This document shows positions 1-9,739 of a stretch of 64,000 nucleotides of DNA, one piece after another. Both the position numbers and the translations under genes were made by a program. Numbering within the stretch: position 1 is the first letter of the stretch; every line of letters starts with the position of its first letter. The DNA lies in the NCBI GenBank assembly GCA_947476925.1, contig CANJSF010000005.1:100946-164945 (forward strand), written 5' to 3'. The notes under the pieces are model-generated. The model ran no database searches. It was not told the DNA's origin and saw only the letters and a program-made list of their open reading frames with translations. This DNA comes from Rhodospirillaceae bacterium (GTDB lineage Bacteria > Pseudomonadota > Alphaproteobacteria > Rhodospirillales > Rhodospirillaceae).

Positions 1-396
1 CGGCAAAGCCACGCGCACCATCCCATGCCGCGCATGACCAACACGTTCATGCTGGCCGGTGATAAAACCAAAGACGAGATTATCGCCTCGGTGGACAAGG
101 GCATTTATGCCGTCAACTTCGGCGGCGGCCAGGTCGATATCACGTCGGGCAAATTCACTTTCACTGCCACTGAAGCCTACATGATCGAGAAAGGCAAAGT
201 CGGCCCCGCCGTCAAAGGCGCAACGCTGATTGGCAGCGGCCCCGAAGTGATGAAGCGCATCAGCATGATCGGCAACGACATGCAGCTCGACCCCGGCATC
301 GGCACCTGCGGCAAAGAAGGCCAAGGGGTGCCCGTAGGCGTCGGTCAGCCATCTTTGCGCATCGAAAACCTAACGGTCGGCGGCACGCGGGTTTAG
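1..396 (+). CDS. tldD: TldD-family metalloprotease, C-terminal part (5' end outside window)
   Basis: Only the last 131 codons are present, and the frame is open to the window edge. The translation begins [17 protein letters not shown] and continues with [20 protein letters not shown], typical of the C-terminal domain of TldD. TldD pairs with TldE (PmbA) in a cytoplasmic zinc protease that degrades unfolded or modified peptides. The HExxxH zinc motif lies in the part outside this window, so activity cannot be judged. The end of the protein ([20 protein letters not shown]) matches the usual C-terminus, so the gene is not truncated at this end. Its stop codon overlaps that of the convergent gene at 393-1433 by four bases. 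Confidence 0.93.
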   Translation, partial: RQSHAHHPMPRMTNTFMLAGDKTKDEIIASVDKGIYAVNFGGGQVDITSGKFTFTATEAYMIEKGKVGPAVKGATLIGSGPEVMKRISMIGNDMQLDPGIGTCGKEGQGVPVGVGQPSLRIENLTVGGTRV

Positions 397-1433
397 TTTT
401 TCTTGGGCGGCGCGCCGGCTTCCGCTAACTTACACCGTGCGCCCCAAACACCGGTACCAAACGAGGTGCGGTCGCTGTCGGCGCTGGCCCAACCGTTCCC
501 GATAACTTTTCGCTTGGCAGGCGGTGCGTCCAAATCGCCCTGAAACATTTCAATGCGAAGCAACTCTTTGTAGTTCCGGCCCGATTCCGACGGCCACATG
601 CTGCGCATCAGTTCGATATGCACAGGCTCCTTCACGCCCTTCACGGTCCACGTGTAGTGGTCGCCGCCATCGTGCATGTGAAACCCATTGTTCACCACGG
701 CGTCCCCTTTGGCGGGTTGATAACTCGCAAAGCATTCGTAGTCGCGCGTCTTGCTCATCCGTAAATGAGTCTTATCGGCGCGGCCTGAGAACAGCGTTCC
801 GTCTTTTAAGTAGCCGTTATCATAAACCCACAGCTCATGATCGTTGAGTATCCACTCGGCATCCCATGTGTATTGGGTGTCCGAAACTTTCGATGTCATC
901 GTGCAAGTCGAGTTGTTCTTGTCATTCTCGCTCAGTTTTCCGACGATTTGCGCGCCATGACGTCGCCATAAGAATTCGCAATTGCCGCCATACTTAGGAT
1001 CGGGCGCAATGGTCTTCCACATCTCGGGATGCAAATGAGCATCGACGAAATTTTCTGGGTCTTTGATACGACGGCCCTGAATGCGCACGGCCTGACGCCC
1101 TTTGTCGATGTCGACCAGGAACAAGACCTGCTGGCCGGAGTAGATAGGGCCGTCTTTTCCGTCGATATGGATTTGTGTGTAGATGACATTCTCGCCTAAC
1201 TGCGGAGCGTCGATCTTGGCAAATACGCGATAGAAGTTCTCGTGCACGCCGTCAGGCGGCGGTCCGGCGGCATTCTCGAAAAACACCTGCGGCGCACTGG
1301 AGTAAATACCTGGCATCCAGGTCATCAAATCGTTCAAGACAGATTTGAGTTCCATGGGCGAGTTCGTCGCCCATGCGGGTGGGGTCGATGCCAAAAATAT
1401 CGCAATCGCCAAAAGACGCCGATTGAGCTTCAT
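393..1433 (-). CDS. Exported CpeT/CpcT-like protein with a C-terminal extension
   Basis: About 346 residues. The ATG at 1433 follows a strong GGGGAGG ribosome site and starts a Sec leader ([22 protein letters not shown]). Residues about 30-240 carry the pattern of the CpeT/CpcT family: a [11 protein letters not shown] opening, a YTQIHIDG segment, a RIKDPENF segment, and a [10 protein letters not shown]...STCTMTSK hairpin followed by [13 protein letters not shown]. In cyanobacteria this fold attaches bilins to phycobiliproteins. No phycobilisome context exists here and the protein is probably periplasmic, so the function is unknown. About 110 C-terminal residues go beyond the usual domain. It is divergent from the histidine kinase at 1592. 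The family call rests on motif order seen by eye. Confidence 0.7.
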   Translation of the reverse strand: MKLNRRLLAIAIFLASTPPAWATNSPMELKSVLNDLMTWMPGIYSSAPQVFFENAAGPPPDGVHENFYRVFAKIDAPQLGENVIYTQIHIDGKDGPIYSGQQVLFLVDIDKGRQAVRIQGRRIKDPENFVDAHLHPEMWKTIAPDPKYGGNCEFLWRRHGAQIVGKLSENDKNNSTCTMTSKVSDTQYTWDAEWILNDHELWVYDNGYLKDGTLFSGRADKTHLRMSKTRDYECFASYQPAKGDAVVNNGFHMHDGGDHYTWTVKGVKEPVHIELMRSMWPSESGRNYKELLRIEMFQGDLDAPPAKRKVIGNGWASADSDRTSFGTGVWGARCKLAEAGAPPKKN

Positions 1434-1591
1434 ACGTGCCCTCCCCAGATTCCCGCGCGACAAACCTACCCCTAAAAACCGCCATAAACCATAAGCAACT
1501 TATGGGAAAACGCACTTCCCAGGGCTTAAGCTATTGCCGTAAGCTTCTACCATAGGAAGAACATTACGAGATCATCACAATCTATACGTTA

Positions 1592-2965
1592 ATGGACCAA
1601 AAGCACGACAAGCCACTTGCCGCTGAAATTGCGAATGCCGTCAATATTGAGCGGCTGCTCACCATGTCGCGTCATCAGCCCGTTGCGGCGATTGCGCACA
1701 TTTTTAATGCCGGGCTTTTGGCTTATGCCAGTTGGCCAAGCAAGCAGCCGATTTTTTTAATTTCGGTTCTGGCGTTGTTTTGTATCACGTCTGTTCGTCA
1801 ACTTTTTGCGTGGTGGCGAAATCGAAACCGCCCACGGCCGCACCATGTGAGTGACAAGACGATCCGCAGAGTTGTGTGGTGGGCCGCGGCGTTCGGTTTG
1901 CTATGGGGTATATTGAACGGCGGCCTCGTTTACATGCAGCCTTCGCCGGAATTGCTGGTGATCATCTGCGCGGTCTATGTGGGCATGTCGGCCGGCAGTT
2001 TTCTGATGCTCTATACAATTCCTTCTGCGCTGGCCGCGTTCTTGTTTTGCAGCGTCTCGCCAGCATGGACGATCATCCTGCTTCGCGGCACGACCTTTGA
2101 CTACGTGTTGGCAGCGTACACTCTCATCTACCTTGGCTTCTTGTTCGTCTCAGCCCGCTTCACCCAAAGATCGTTTGTTGAGGGAATCGCACTTCGGCTG
2201 CAAAACGCCGAACTTGCATATAAAGCCGATGCGGCGAACCGCGCAAAGTCGCGCTTCTTGGCCAACATGAGCCACGAGCTGCGCACACCACTCAATGCCA
2301 TCAATGGCTTTGCTGAAATTATTCAACTTCAATTCAAAGGCCCCATCGGAAACCCGCAATATTTGGAATTTGCGAAGTCGATTGTGGAAAGCGGGCGTCA
2401 CCTTGTTTCACTCATCGATGACATTCTCGATATTTCCAAAGTCGAGTCAGGGCGGGCGACTTTGGAAGAACGCGCTGTTCAGCCGCAAGCGATCATCGAT
2501 CAGGTGGTGCGGCTTACGCAAAGCTCGGCCGAGAAGGCGCACCAACGCATCGAGTCGCACTTGCAATCAGAACTGCCCAGCATTTTTGTCGACGAGCGCA
2601 AGCTCTGCCAAGTTTTGGTCAATCTTGTTTCTAATGCCGTGAAGTTTACGCCTGCGGGCGGGCAAATCCGCCTGGAAGTTCGCCTAAATTCTGAAGGCGG
2701 GATGTCGTTCTTGGTGGGCGATACCGGCGCGGGAATCCCGGCGGACGAACTACAAGAAGTTCTCAAACCCTTTATGCGAAGCAAGGACGTCGAACGCCGG
2801 CAATTGCAGGGCACGGGGTTGGGTTTGCATTTGGCGCAGGAACTTATGAAGCTGCATGGCGGCGCTTTGGCTCTCAGCAGCACTGTCGGTCAAGGCACGG
2901 TCGTCAATGTTTCTATTCCGGCCAGCCGCGTGATTACTGCTGCACAACAGAAAGCTGCTGGTTAA
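1592..2965 (+). CDS. Membrane-bound sensor histidine kinase
   Basis: 457 residues. The first 190 contain about five or six hydrophobic segments and no recognisable periplasmic sensor domain. A short coiled linker leads to a HisKA domain whose phosphoacceptor is His228 in SRFLANMSHELRTPLNA. The HATPase domain has an N box (LVNLVSNAVKFTPAGG), G1 (DTGAGIP) and G2 (GTGLGLHLA). The protein should autophosphorylate and signal to an unlinked regulator, as no response regulator is adjacent. The nearest receiver protein is at 7278-7733 on the other strand. The kinase core resembles that of the second kinase at 54083, which has a different sensor part. The stimulus is unknown. Confidence 0.92.
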   Translation: MDQKHDKPLAAEIANAVNIERLLTMSRHQPVAAIAHIFNAGLLAYASWPSKQPIFLISVLALFCITSVRQLFAWWRNRNRPRPHHVSDKTIRRVVWWAAAFGLLWGILNGGLVYMQPSPELLVIICAVYVGMSAGSFLMLYTIPSALAAFLFCSVSPAWTIILLRGTTFDYVLAAYTLIYLGFLFVSARFTQRSFVEGIALRLQNAELAYKADAANRAKSRFLANMSHELRTPLNAINGFAEIIQLQFKGPIGNPQYLEFAKSIVESGRHLVSLIDDILDISKVESGRATLEERAVQPQAIIDQVVRLTQSSAEKAHQRIESHLQSELPSIFVDERKLCQVLVNLVSNAVKFTPAGGQIRLEVRLNSEGGMSFLVGDTGAGIPADELQEVLKPFMRSKDVERRQLQGTGLGLHLAQELMKLHGGALALSSTVGQGTVVNVSIPASRVITAAQQKAAG

Positions 2966-2984
2966 ATTTCACCTCGGCTGCACT

Positions 2985-3977
2985 CTACTTCAGCGACAAT
3001 GTTGCGCGCGCGTTGGTGAGGGGCGCAAGATCGGCTGTCTTGAGAAATGCCAATGCTCCGGCATCGTTCTTGGTATAAGCGTTTAGAAACGCTGTGCTGA
3101 CTCCGTTGAAGATATTCAAACCATCTTGATCGAGCGGCCCCGGCACATCTGTGCGGCACCACAGGCCGCCGAGATAGTGATTCACATCGTTCACCCATAA
3201 ATAATGCTTGGGCTGTGACGCGGCTGACGCGTTGTCGACAAGGGCATATCCAAAAGGAGATTTGCGCCCGGTCGTCTCACCACCTTTGTCATTCGTGCCG
3301 GTATAAATGAAAACGGGAATGGGCGATTGCTTCCAAGGCTCGTCGGGCATCATGGGGTTCGAGCCGGGCTCGGAAAGCAACAACAGATATTTGTAGCCCG
3401 CGCTCTCCATTTCCAACACTGAGCCATCGGCTTTGTTTTTCATCCGTACCCCGGCCGCTGCGAGCGCCGTAAAGCCGCCCATGGAATGCCCCGCAGCAAC
3501 CAACTGAGCGGTGTTCATGCGCGCGGCGAGGCCAGGCACCTGAGCGCCGATATCGTTCAAGTGTGTTGCGATATATCGCATGTCGGCGATGCGGCTAATC
3601 ATCACGCCCGCCATGCCCGGCCCGCCCGCCTTTGCGATGTCAAAGCCCAGCGCCTTGGCGTCTTTATGTGTCGGCGCAATGACGACAAAACCGTGCGAAA
3701 CCCAATGATCGCCTGCGCGTGTGTAATCGTCCTTAGATGCACCACCGCCCGGAGATAGAACGATGACCGGGTATTTTCCCTGCGTTTTCGGATACGCGAT
3801 ACGTAACGGCAAGTCTTTGTCTTGCGCGGCGTCGTGCACGACGATGTCGCTGACCGCCACTGGATATGAACCCGCCTGAGGTTTGAAGGCCTGTGACACC
3901 AGGGGCGCTGTGCTGCTGGCACATCCGCCCAACCCGCAGAGGAGAATTGTCACAGCGACCGTGCGCAAAATGCTCAT
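2985..3977 (-). CDS. Lipoprotein alpha/beta hydrolase (PAF-acetylhydrolase-like)
   Basis: 330 residues. The leader MSILRTVAVTILLCGLGGCAS ends in a lipobox with a candidate lipidated Cys, so the protein should be membrane anchored, facing the periplasm. The core fits the PAF-acetylhydrolase/dienelactone-hydrolase group: VIVLSPGGGASKDDY forms the oxyanion region, GHSMGG is the nucleophile elbow, and a C-terminal His is plausible in VNDVNHYLGG. The substrate is probably an ester or lipid, but this is not determined. It converges with the histidine kinase gene 19 bases away. The ATG is preceded by a purine-rich GGAGCGGGG stretch. Confidence 0.85.
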   Translation of the reverse strand: MSILRTVAVTILLCGLGGCASSTAPLVSQAFKPQAGSYPVAVSDIVVHDAAQDKDLPLRIAYPKTQGKYPVIVLSPGGGASKDDYTRAGDHWVSHGFVVIAPTHKDAKALGFDIAKAGGPGMAGVMISRIADMRYIATHLNDIGAQVPGLAARMNTAQLVAAGHSMGGFTALAAAGVRMKNKADGSVLEMESAGYKYLLLLSEPGSNPMMPDEPWKQSPIPVFIYTGTNDKGGETTGRKSPFGYALVDNASAASQPKHYLWVNDVNHYLGGLWCRTDVPGPLDQDGLNIFNGVSTAFLNAYTKNDAGALAFLKTADLAPLTNARATLSLK

Positions 3978-4137
3978 GTGCCCCGCTCCATCAAATACTG
4001 CCTGGGCCAGAGCTTAGCCTGATCCATTATCGCCTTCGCAGCCCGATGGCGGCCCGACCAAACCGCGGGCGCGCTCAGTTTGGCCGTATCAACAGCGAGC
4101 GACGGGCATTTAAGGTAACCGCTCATTGGGGGACACG

Positions 4138-5466
4138 ATGACAATCAATACCGAGGCGCCAACAGCCAAAATTGGGCCTGTGCACCTTGCGCCAGGTGTG
4201 AGTTATTGGAACGGGGCAACGTTGCTTTATGCGTCGTTTTTCTCCATTGCCTCGACCGTCTTCTTGTCGTTTGTGCAGCCCTACATTTTTACCGAAATCC
4301 TCAAAATTCCGGCCGACGAACAAGGCACGTTGGCAGGTAACTTGGTGTTTTTTGGCGAGCTAGTCGTGCTGTCGCTGATAGGTGTGGCAGGTGTGCTATC
4401 CGACAAAATCGGACGGCGCCCGGTTTTCGTTTTCGGCTTCGCGATGCTCGGCGTGGGCTACATCCTCTATCCCCTCGCGACATCGTCAATTGAGTTGATT
4501 GCTTACCGCATGATCTTTGCGCTGGGCATTGTTGGCGCCACATCCATGCTGGCCACTGTGCAAGCCGACTACCCGCAAGAGCGCGACCGCGGCAAGCTCG
4601 TCGGCATGATGGGCTTTCTTCAGGCCATCGGCGTTATTCTCATCGTCTTCACATTGTCGAAGTTACCGCAAAAATTGTCTGAGGGCGGCATGAGCCCGGT
4701 CGAGGCTGGGCAAACAGCCCTATGGATTTTTGCTGGCTTTTGTTTGTTTAACGCGGGCGTGCTGCGCGCTGGCTTGAAGGGTGGCGTGCCATCGACCGTG
4801 ACCACACGTGAAGGGTTTGTCCCAATTCTGAAACGCGGCATCAAAGCAGCCGAGAACCCCCGTGTTGCACTAGCCTATGCTGCTGCCATGGTTTCGCGCG
4901 GAGATTTGTCAACCGTCTCAACATTTTTGTCGCTGTGGCTGGTTCAAGTGGGCGTCGCAAAAGGCCTGCCAACATCTGAGGCCTTGGCCATAGGCGGGAA
5001 ATTTTTCGGTGTCGTGCAGTTGGCGGCGCTTCTTTGGGCACCCGTTGTGGCCATCATCTCTGATCGGATGAACCGCGTAAGCGCCTTGTGCATGGCGATG
5101 GCCTTAGCGTGTGGCGGATACCTGATCGCGGGGTTTATTCCCGATCCCACAAGTGCGGCCATGTACCCGGCGGCGGTTTTCTTGGGCATGGGTGAGATCA
5201 ACGCCGTGTTGGCCGCGCAGGTGCTGATCGGACAAGAAGCGCCCAAAGATGGAAGGGGCGCGGTCATCGGTGTGTTTGGCGTGTGCGGCTCGGTGGGAAT
5301 TTTGTTCGTGGGCAAGCTCGGCGGTTATTTGTTCGACGCTTGGCAACCTTCTGCGCCATTTATATTGATGGGCATCGCCAATGGCGTGTTGTTGCTCGTT
5401 GCATTAACGGTGCGCTTCAAATGGCCGGGACATAGCCCGATGCGTCCCTCGACGGTGATCCATTAA
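4138..5466 (+). CDS. MFS transporter
   Basis: About 442 residues with the hydrophobic pattern of a 12-helix major facilitator. The loop between helices 2 and 3 reads GVLSDKIGRRPVFVFG, the family signature, and a second copy lies near IISDRMNRVSAL. I chose ATG 4138 because GGGGGA lies six bases upstream. A TTG four codons earlier is possible but less likely. The substrate cannot be inferred. It stands alone, with a separate gene start downstream at 5547, and seems to be transcribed on its own. Confidence 0.88.
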   Translation: MTINTEAPTAKIGPVHLAPGVSYWNGATLLYASFFSIASTVFLSFVQPYIFTEILKIPADEQGTLAGNLVFFGELVVLSLIGVAGVLSDKIGRRPVFVFGFAMLGVGYILYPLATSSIELIAYRMIFALGIVGATSMLATVQADYPQERDRGKLVGMMGFLQAIGVILIVFTLSKLPQKLSEGGMSPVEAGQTALWIFAGFCLFNAGVLRAGLKGGVPSTVTTREGFVPILKRGIKAAENPRVALAYAAAMVSRGDLSTVSTFLSLWLVQVGVAKGLPTSEALAIGGKFFGVVQLAALLWAPVVAIISDRMNRVSALCMAMALACGGYLIAGFIPDPTSAAMYPAAVFLGMGEINAVLAAQVLIGQEAPKDGRGAVIGVFGVCGSVGILFVGKLGGYLFDAWQPSAPFILMGIANGVLLLVALTVRFKWPGHSPMRPSTVIH

Positions 5467-5546
5467 CCCGATCACAGCTATTTGAAAAATTCGATAGTCG
5501 GGCTCATTTTGTCATGATCGAGTGCGCTTCAGGATAGGAGCACGCC

Positions 5547-6047
5547 ATGACACCTCAGATTTTTCAAACATTCGCTCAGTACAATGCGTGGATGAATCAA
5601 AATATTTACAATGGGTGCGCTCAGATTCCCGATGAGCAGCGAAAGTCAGACAGGGGAGCGTTTTTCAAATCCATTCACGGCACTTTGAATCATCTTTTGG
5701 TCGGTGACATGATGTGGATGGCGCGATTTTTATCAAAGCCCATCCCGGGGCTATCGCTGAACGCAATTATTCACGACAGTTTCGACGACCTTTGGGCCGC
5801 ACGGCTCAAGCAAGATGCCGAGATTTCAGCGTTCGCTGCGGGCCTGACGGAAGAATGGCTGGGCACGCTCTTCACGTTCAGAAGTTTTGCCTACAATCGC
5901 GAGATCACCAATAGAAACTGGTTCTTCGTGATGCAGCTTTTCAACCATCAAACCCACCATCGCGGGCAGGTCACAACGTTGATGAAGCAATGCGGTATTG
6001 ATCCCGGCCCGACAGACCTGCCTGCCATGCCAACCGATATACGCTAG
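5547..6047 (+). CDS. DinB-family four-helix protein
   Basis: 166 residues that fit the DinB/YfiT metal-binding four-helix bundle. Candidate metal ligands are the His in HGTLNHLLVGDMMW and the pair in NHQTHHRGQ near the C-terminus. Members include thiol transferases and damage-inducible proteins of unclear role. A GGAG site seven bases before the ATG supports the start. It has a clear paralogue at 9236-9739 with the same ending (RGQVTTLMKQ then DxxAMP/AAP). Its stop overlaps that of the M48 protease through a shared CTAG. Confidence 0.9.
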   Translation: MTPQIFQTFAQYNAWMNQNIYNGCAQIPDEQRKSDRGAFFKSIHGTLNHLLVGDMMWMARFLSKPIPGLSLNAIIHDSFDDLWAARLKQDAEISAFAAGLTEEWLGTLFTFRSFAYNREITNRNWFFVMQLFNHQTHHRGQVTTLMKQCGIDPGPTDLPAMPTDIR

Positions 6048-7237
6048 TTGTTCGGCGTGGACGCTGTGTCGGCGGAAGCCATGTTCTTGGCCTTCCAGGC
6101 CATGCCCATGCGAATGCGATTGGCCACTGATGGGTGGCTATGAAACAGCATTTCGGCGATCGGATGCGGCGTCGGATCGCGGTACTCGGCGGTTTTAAGC
6201 AGAGCCGTTGCCAAGCCATCTGGTTCGCGCGCTACCTTGAGTGAGTAGGCGTCTGCCCCTGCCTCGAACGAGCGCGTCAGCGTATTTCTGATCGGTTGGC
6301 ATAACAGCAGCCACGCCCCAATTGCCATGATCAACACCGGCACACCAGCCGGATCAGAAATCGAGGTTATGCTCGGCGCACCAAACCATGCCACCAGACG
6401 CGCGAACATGCGCTCGACCAGGAAAAACCCGATCATGGCCAGAACAGACAGTGTCGCCACCATTTTCAGCACATCGCCGCTGACAAAATGCCCGATCTCG
6501 TGAGCCACAACTGCGCGCACTTCGGGCAACGTGGCCTCTTTCAACGCAACATCAGACACCGCGATGCGCATGGTGCCGGCAAATCCGCTGACGTTTGCTG
6601 TCAGTACCGAGCGTTGTCGCGATCCGTCGTAAACAAAAATGCGATCAGTTGGGACACCGCTGTCTTTGGCTAACGCGACAATCGCGTCTTTGACCGGGCC
6701 TTCGGGGATTGGCGTAAAATCGTTGAAGAGCGGCTCAATAAAGACTGGCCCTATGAGCAAGCCGAACAGGATTGACACAAAAGCGAAGCCACCGCCCCAC
6801 ATCCACCACCGCTTTCCGGCACGACGAATGAGCGCATAAAGGCCCATGAGAAAAAAACCGCCAAGAACCATCAGCACAACAGCGTTCAGCGCGCTTTGCC
6901 CGATCCAATCGCCAAAAGACTGTTGCGTTAGATTGTACGCACGCTCGCGGCACCACTCGGCATAGATTGTCCAGGGCAGTTCGAGCACCCAACTAAGGCC
7001 CATAAATACCGCACCGACGATCAACGCGGTGAAAGCGGGACGCGGGCCCGAACGTTGGATGCGATCACGCATCCGAGCCAACACGCCCCAACGCATTAGA
7101 ATTAAAGTGACGGCAACGCTTGCCGCCAATGCCCACAGATCAAGCCAATAGCCTCCTGTCGTGTAGGCTTTAGATGCTGCCATCACGTCGGGTGGTATAG
7201 TTGCTAGATAAACTTGGGTGGCGTCTTCAATATTCAT
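6044..7237 (-). CDS. M48 family integral-membrane zinc peptidase (Ste24/CAAX protease-like)
   Basis: 397 residues from ATG 7237. Longer starts would overlap the response regulator gene and encode a non-conserved tail. The N-terminal half has several membrane helices and the LELPWTIYAEW and IEPLFNDFTPIPEG segments of the Ste24 N-domain. The zinc motif HEIGH is at residues 246-250, and a third ligand is likely in the SFEAGADAYSL segment. The enzyme should cleave membrane or exported proteins and may serve protein quality control. Hydrophobic segments near residues 255-310 follow the active site. It is downstream of the receiver gene at 7278 by 40 bases, so they may be cotranscribed. Confidence 0.92.
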   Translation of the reverse strand: MNIEDATQVYLATIPPDVMAASKAYTTGGYWLDLWALAASVAVTLILMRWGVLARMRDRIQRSGPRPAFTALIVGAVFMGLSWVLELPWTIYAEWCRERAYNLTQQSFGDWIGQSALNAVVLMVLGGFFLMGLYALIRRAGKRWWMWGGGFAFVSILFGLLIGPVFIEPLFNDFTPIPEGPVKDAIVALAKDSGVPTDRIFVYDGSRQRSVLTANVSGFAGTMRIAVSDVALKEATLPEVRAVVAHEIGHFVSGDVLKMVATLSVLAMIGFFLVERMFARLVAWFGAPSITSISDPAGVPVLIMAIGAWLLLCQPIRNTLTRSFEAGADAYSLKVAREPDGLATALLKTAEYRDPTPHPIAEMLFHSHPSVANRIRMGMAWKAKNMASADTASTPNN

Positions 7238-7277
7238 GCATGACCCCCAACCAAAGCGCCCACATCGAACGCCAAAC

Positions 7278-7733
7278 TCAAAACCGGCTTTTCTCGTGAA
7301 TGATAGATGAGCGCACGGGCGTCGTTCGCGCAACGTGCCCCGAAAGTGCCTTTTCAATGGCAGCCTTGATCCCGTCTTGCGAGACCGGCTTAATCAGGTA
7401 CGACGAAATGTTGAATGGCTCGAGCGACTTATAAGTGCTGGGGCTATTCTCTCCCGTCATCACAATAATGGGCACCGATCTGGCCTTGGGGTGATTGATC
7501 TCACGCAGTTTTTTGATGAAAGTGCCGCCCGAGACGCCGGGAAGGTTCAAATCTACAATCAGCACATCGTAGGGTTTGCCCTTAGTTACAACAGCTTCCC
7601 AACCCGACTCTGCTGTTGAAAAATCATCGAACTCTCGAATTCCGATGGCCGTGAAAAAACGCGACATAATCTCGCGGATAATGCGCTCGTCCTCGATCAG
7701 CAAAAGGCGACAATCTTTGAGAGCTTTGGACAT
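7278..7733 (-). CDS. Single-domain response regulator (receiver only)
   Basis: About 151 residues, almost all one receiver domain. The acidic pair is in LLLIEDE, the phosphoacceptor Asp61 in LIVDLNLPG, the Thr in VMTGE and the Lys in LIKPV. No DNA-binding or enzymatic output domain follows, so it probably acts in a phosphorelay or by protein contact. The start is uncertain: an ATG at 7754 adds seven residues, and neither start has a clear ribosome site. The M48 protease gene begins 40 bases after its stop. No kinase is adjacent. Confidence 0.87.
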   Translation of the reverse strand: MSKALKDCRLLLIEDERIIREIMSRFFTAIGIREFDDFSTAESGWEAVVTKGKPYDVLIVDLNLPGVSGGTFIKKLREINHPKARSVPIIVMTGENSPSTYKSLEPFNISSYLIKPVSQDGIKAAIEKALSGHVARTTPVRSSIIHEKSRF

Positions 7734-7889
7734 ATTCAGCATCATCACAATCAACGCGTATACGAAACTAATGGTTGCGGTTCTGAACGAAGTTTAGAGT
7801 CAAATCAACCCTATCAGAGGTATGACTCGAGGCCTGTCTTAAGTTAGTTTTGCGTTTCGGAATGGCCTTTTAGGCCGAGGGGGACTGCG

Positions 7890-9239
7890 GTGGAGACATT
7901 CCAAAGGTTCGTAGCGGCTGCCTCTGAGGTTACTTTCGGCCCGTTTACCGTTGCGCTCATCTTGGGCACTGGCTTTTATCTCACGGTTGGCTTGCGTTTC
8001 ATTACATGGCGGCGACTCGGTGAGGGTTTGCGCCTTATGGTTGATAAGCGCCTGGTGGCGCAAAAGGGTGCGGCTGGCGAATACTCGCCACGCGACGGAC
8101 TGATGACCGCGCTCGCCGGCATGGTCGGCATCGGCAAAATTGTCGGTGTAGCTACAGCCATTCACCTGGGCGGACCCGGCGCACTGTTCTGGATGTGGAT
8201 CAGCGCATTTGTGGGCATGGCAACGCGTTATGCCGAGGCTTACTTGGCGGTAACCTACCGTGAAGTTTCGCCCAACGGCTCTACATTGGCCGGGCCGATG
8301 TACTACATCAAGCATGGCCTTGGCCCGAAGTGGACGTGGCTGGGCGGCATGTACGCGGCGTTTGCCTGCATACAGGCGTTTGGCCCAAGTGCGCAATCCA
8401 ACACCATCGCCGACGTGCTCGGTTCCAGTTTAGGCGTGTCGGCCTGGACGACCGAAGTTTTCCTCACCATCTCTATTCTTGCTGTGTTGATTGGCGGCGC
8501 GAAACGATTGGCAGGCGCGGCCAACGCGCTCGTGCCGTTCATGGTGGGTGTTTACCTGCTGGCAGGTCTGGTGGTGTTGGCCATGAACATCGGCAAAATA
8601 CCTGCTGCATTTGGTGAAATTCTATCGAGCGCGCTGACGGGAAGTGCGGCAGTCGGCGGATTTGCCGGCGCAGCGTTAGCCGAGGCCATTAAGTTCGGCG
8701 TGGCGCGTGGCATTTTTGCCAACGAGGCAGGCCTGGGCAGTGCCGCCGTGGCGCACGGCACCGCGCAAAGTAACGACGCCGTGCAGCAAGGCATGCTGGG
8801 TGCGGTCGGTGTGTTCATTGATACGATTGTTGTTTGTTCCATCACCGGCTTGGTCATCGTTGTCTCGGGCACATGGCAAACGGGCGAAACCGGAACAGCG
8901 TTGGCAGTGATGGCTTTTGATGCGGCGATCCCGGGCCTTGGCGGGCCCGTGGTGGCGTTCGGTGTTGTGCTGTTTGGCTACACCACACTCTTGGCATGGG
9001 GCCTTTATGGCAGCCGGGCCGCTGCATACTTGTTTGGTGAGCGTGCGCTGGGTCCAGCGCGGTTCTTGTATTCACTGTCCGTGCCCTTGGGCGCCGTAGT
9101 GACATTGGAAGGTGCCTGGCAATTTGTGGACTTAACCCTTGGCTTGATGGCCGCACCGAACTTGATTGCGCTGATCTTGCTGGGCCCCAAAGTTTTCAAA
9201 GGCACGCGCGAACAGATTGCAAAAGAGCAGCACCCATGA
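7890..9239 (+). CDS. AGCS-family sodium:amino acid symporter
   Basis: 449 residues from a GTG start with a GAGGGGG ribosome site. The sequence fits the alanine/glycine:cation symporter family: GTGFYLTVGLRFITWRR near the N-terminus, GLMTALAGMVGIGKIVGVATAI, and FANEAGLGSAAVAHGTA in the second half. The G-N-I variation GIGKI at the first signature differs slightly from the usual GxGNI. It should import a small neutral amino acid with sodium across the inner membrane. It overlaps the next DinB gene by four bases (ATGA), which implies translational coupling. Confidence 0.92.
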   Translation: METFQRFVAAASEVTFGPFTVALILGTGFYLTVGLRFITWRRLGEGLRLMVDKRLVAQKGAAGEYSPRDGLMTALAGMVGIGKIVGVATAIHLGGPGALFWMWISAFVGMATRYAEAYLAVTYREVSPNGSTLAGPMYYIKHGLGPKWTWLGGMYAAFACIQAFGPSAQSNTIADVLGSSLGVSAWTTEVFLTISILAVLIGGAKRLAGAANALVPFMVGVYLLAGLVVLAMNIGKIPAAFGEILSSALTGSAAVGGFAGAALAEAIKFGVARGIFANEAGLGSAAVAHGTAQSNDAVQQGMLGAVGVFIDTIVVCSITGLVIVVSGTWQTGETGTALAVMAFDAAIPGLGGPVVAFGVVLFGYTTLLAWGLYGSRAAAYLFGERALGPARFLYSLSVPLGAVVTLEGAWQFVDLTLGLMAAPNLIALILLGPKVFKGTREQIAKEQHP

Positions 9240-9739
9240 ACACTGATTTGGTTAAAGCGCTGGCCAGCTACAACACCCGGGCCAATGCGCAAACGCGCAT
9301 GGAGTGCAACAAACTGACTGAGGAGCAACTGACCAAAGATGTCGGCGCGTTTTTTGGTTCCATCTATCGCACGCTCAATCACATCATGGTTGCGGACTGC
9401 ATATGGATGGCGCGATTTCTGGGCGAGGCTGAATTTACCTCGCCCCTCGATGCAATTTTGTTCGAACGCCCCGCCGACTTTTGGACCGAACGCGACGCGC
9501 TGGATGCCCGCATTGAAGCTTTCGGTGCCACCGTCACCACCGACTGGCTGGCCCAGCCTCTCACCTTTGGACGCGTGAGTTCAACCGTCCGTCGCACGCG
9601 ACCTCGCTGGGCCCTGGTGGTGCATATGTTCAATCACGCCACGTATCACCGCGGCCAGGTCACGACGCTGATGAAGCAGATGGGCTTTGACCCAGCCGAA
9701 ACTGATTTCCCGGCCGCGCCGTTCTTTGGATCGGCTTAG
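9236..9739 (+). CDS. DinB-family four-helix protein, second copy
   Basis: 167 residues, paralogous to the protein at 5547-6047. Both share IYRTLNHIMVAD/IHGTLNHLLVGD, an IWMARFL-type segment and HxTxHRGQVTTLMKQ near the end. The His residues in LNH and HATYHRGQ are candidate metal ligands. The ATGA overlap with the upstream symporter gene suggests coupled translation, but no functional link is evident. The stop codon is shared in antisense with the next gene (TTAG). Confidence 0.9.
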   Translation: MNTDLVKALASYNTRANAQTRMECNKLTEEQLTKDVGAFFGSIYRTLNHIMVADCIWMARFLGEAEFTSPLDAILFERPADFWTERDALDARIEAFGATVTTDWLAQPLTFGRVSSTVRRTRPRWALVVHMFNHATYHRGQVTTLMKQMGFDPAETDFPAAPFFGSA

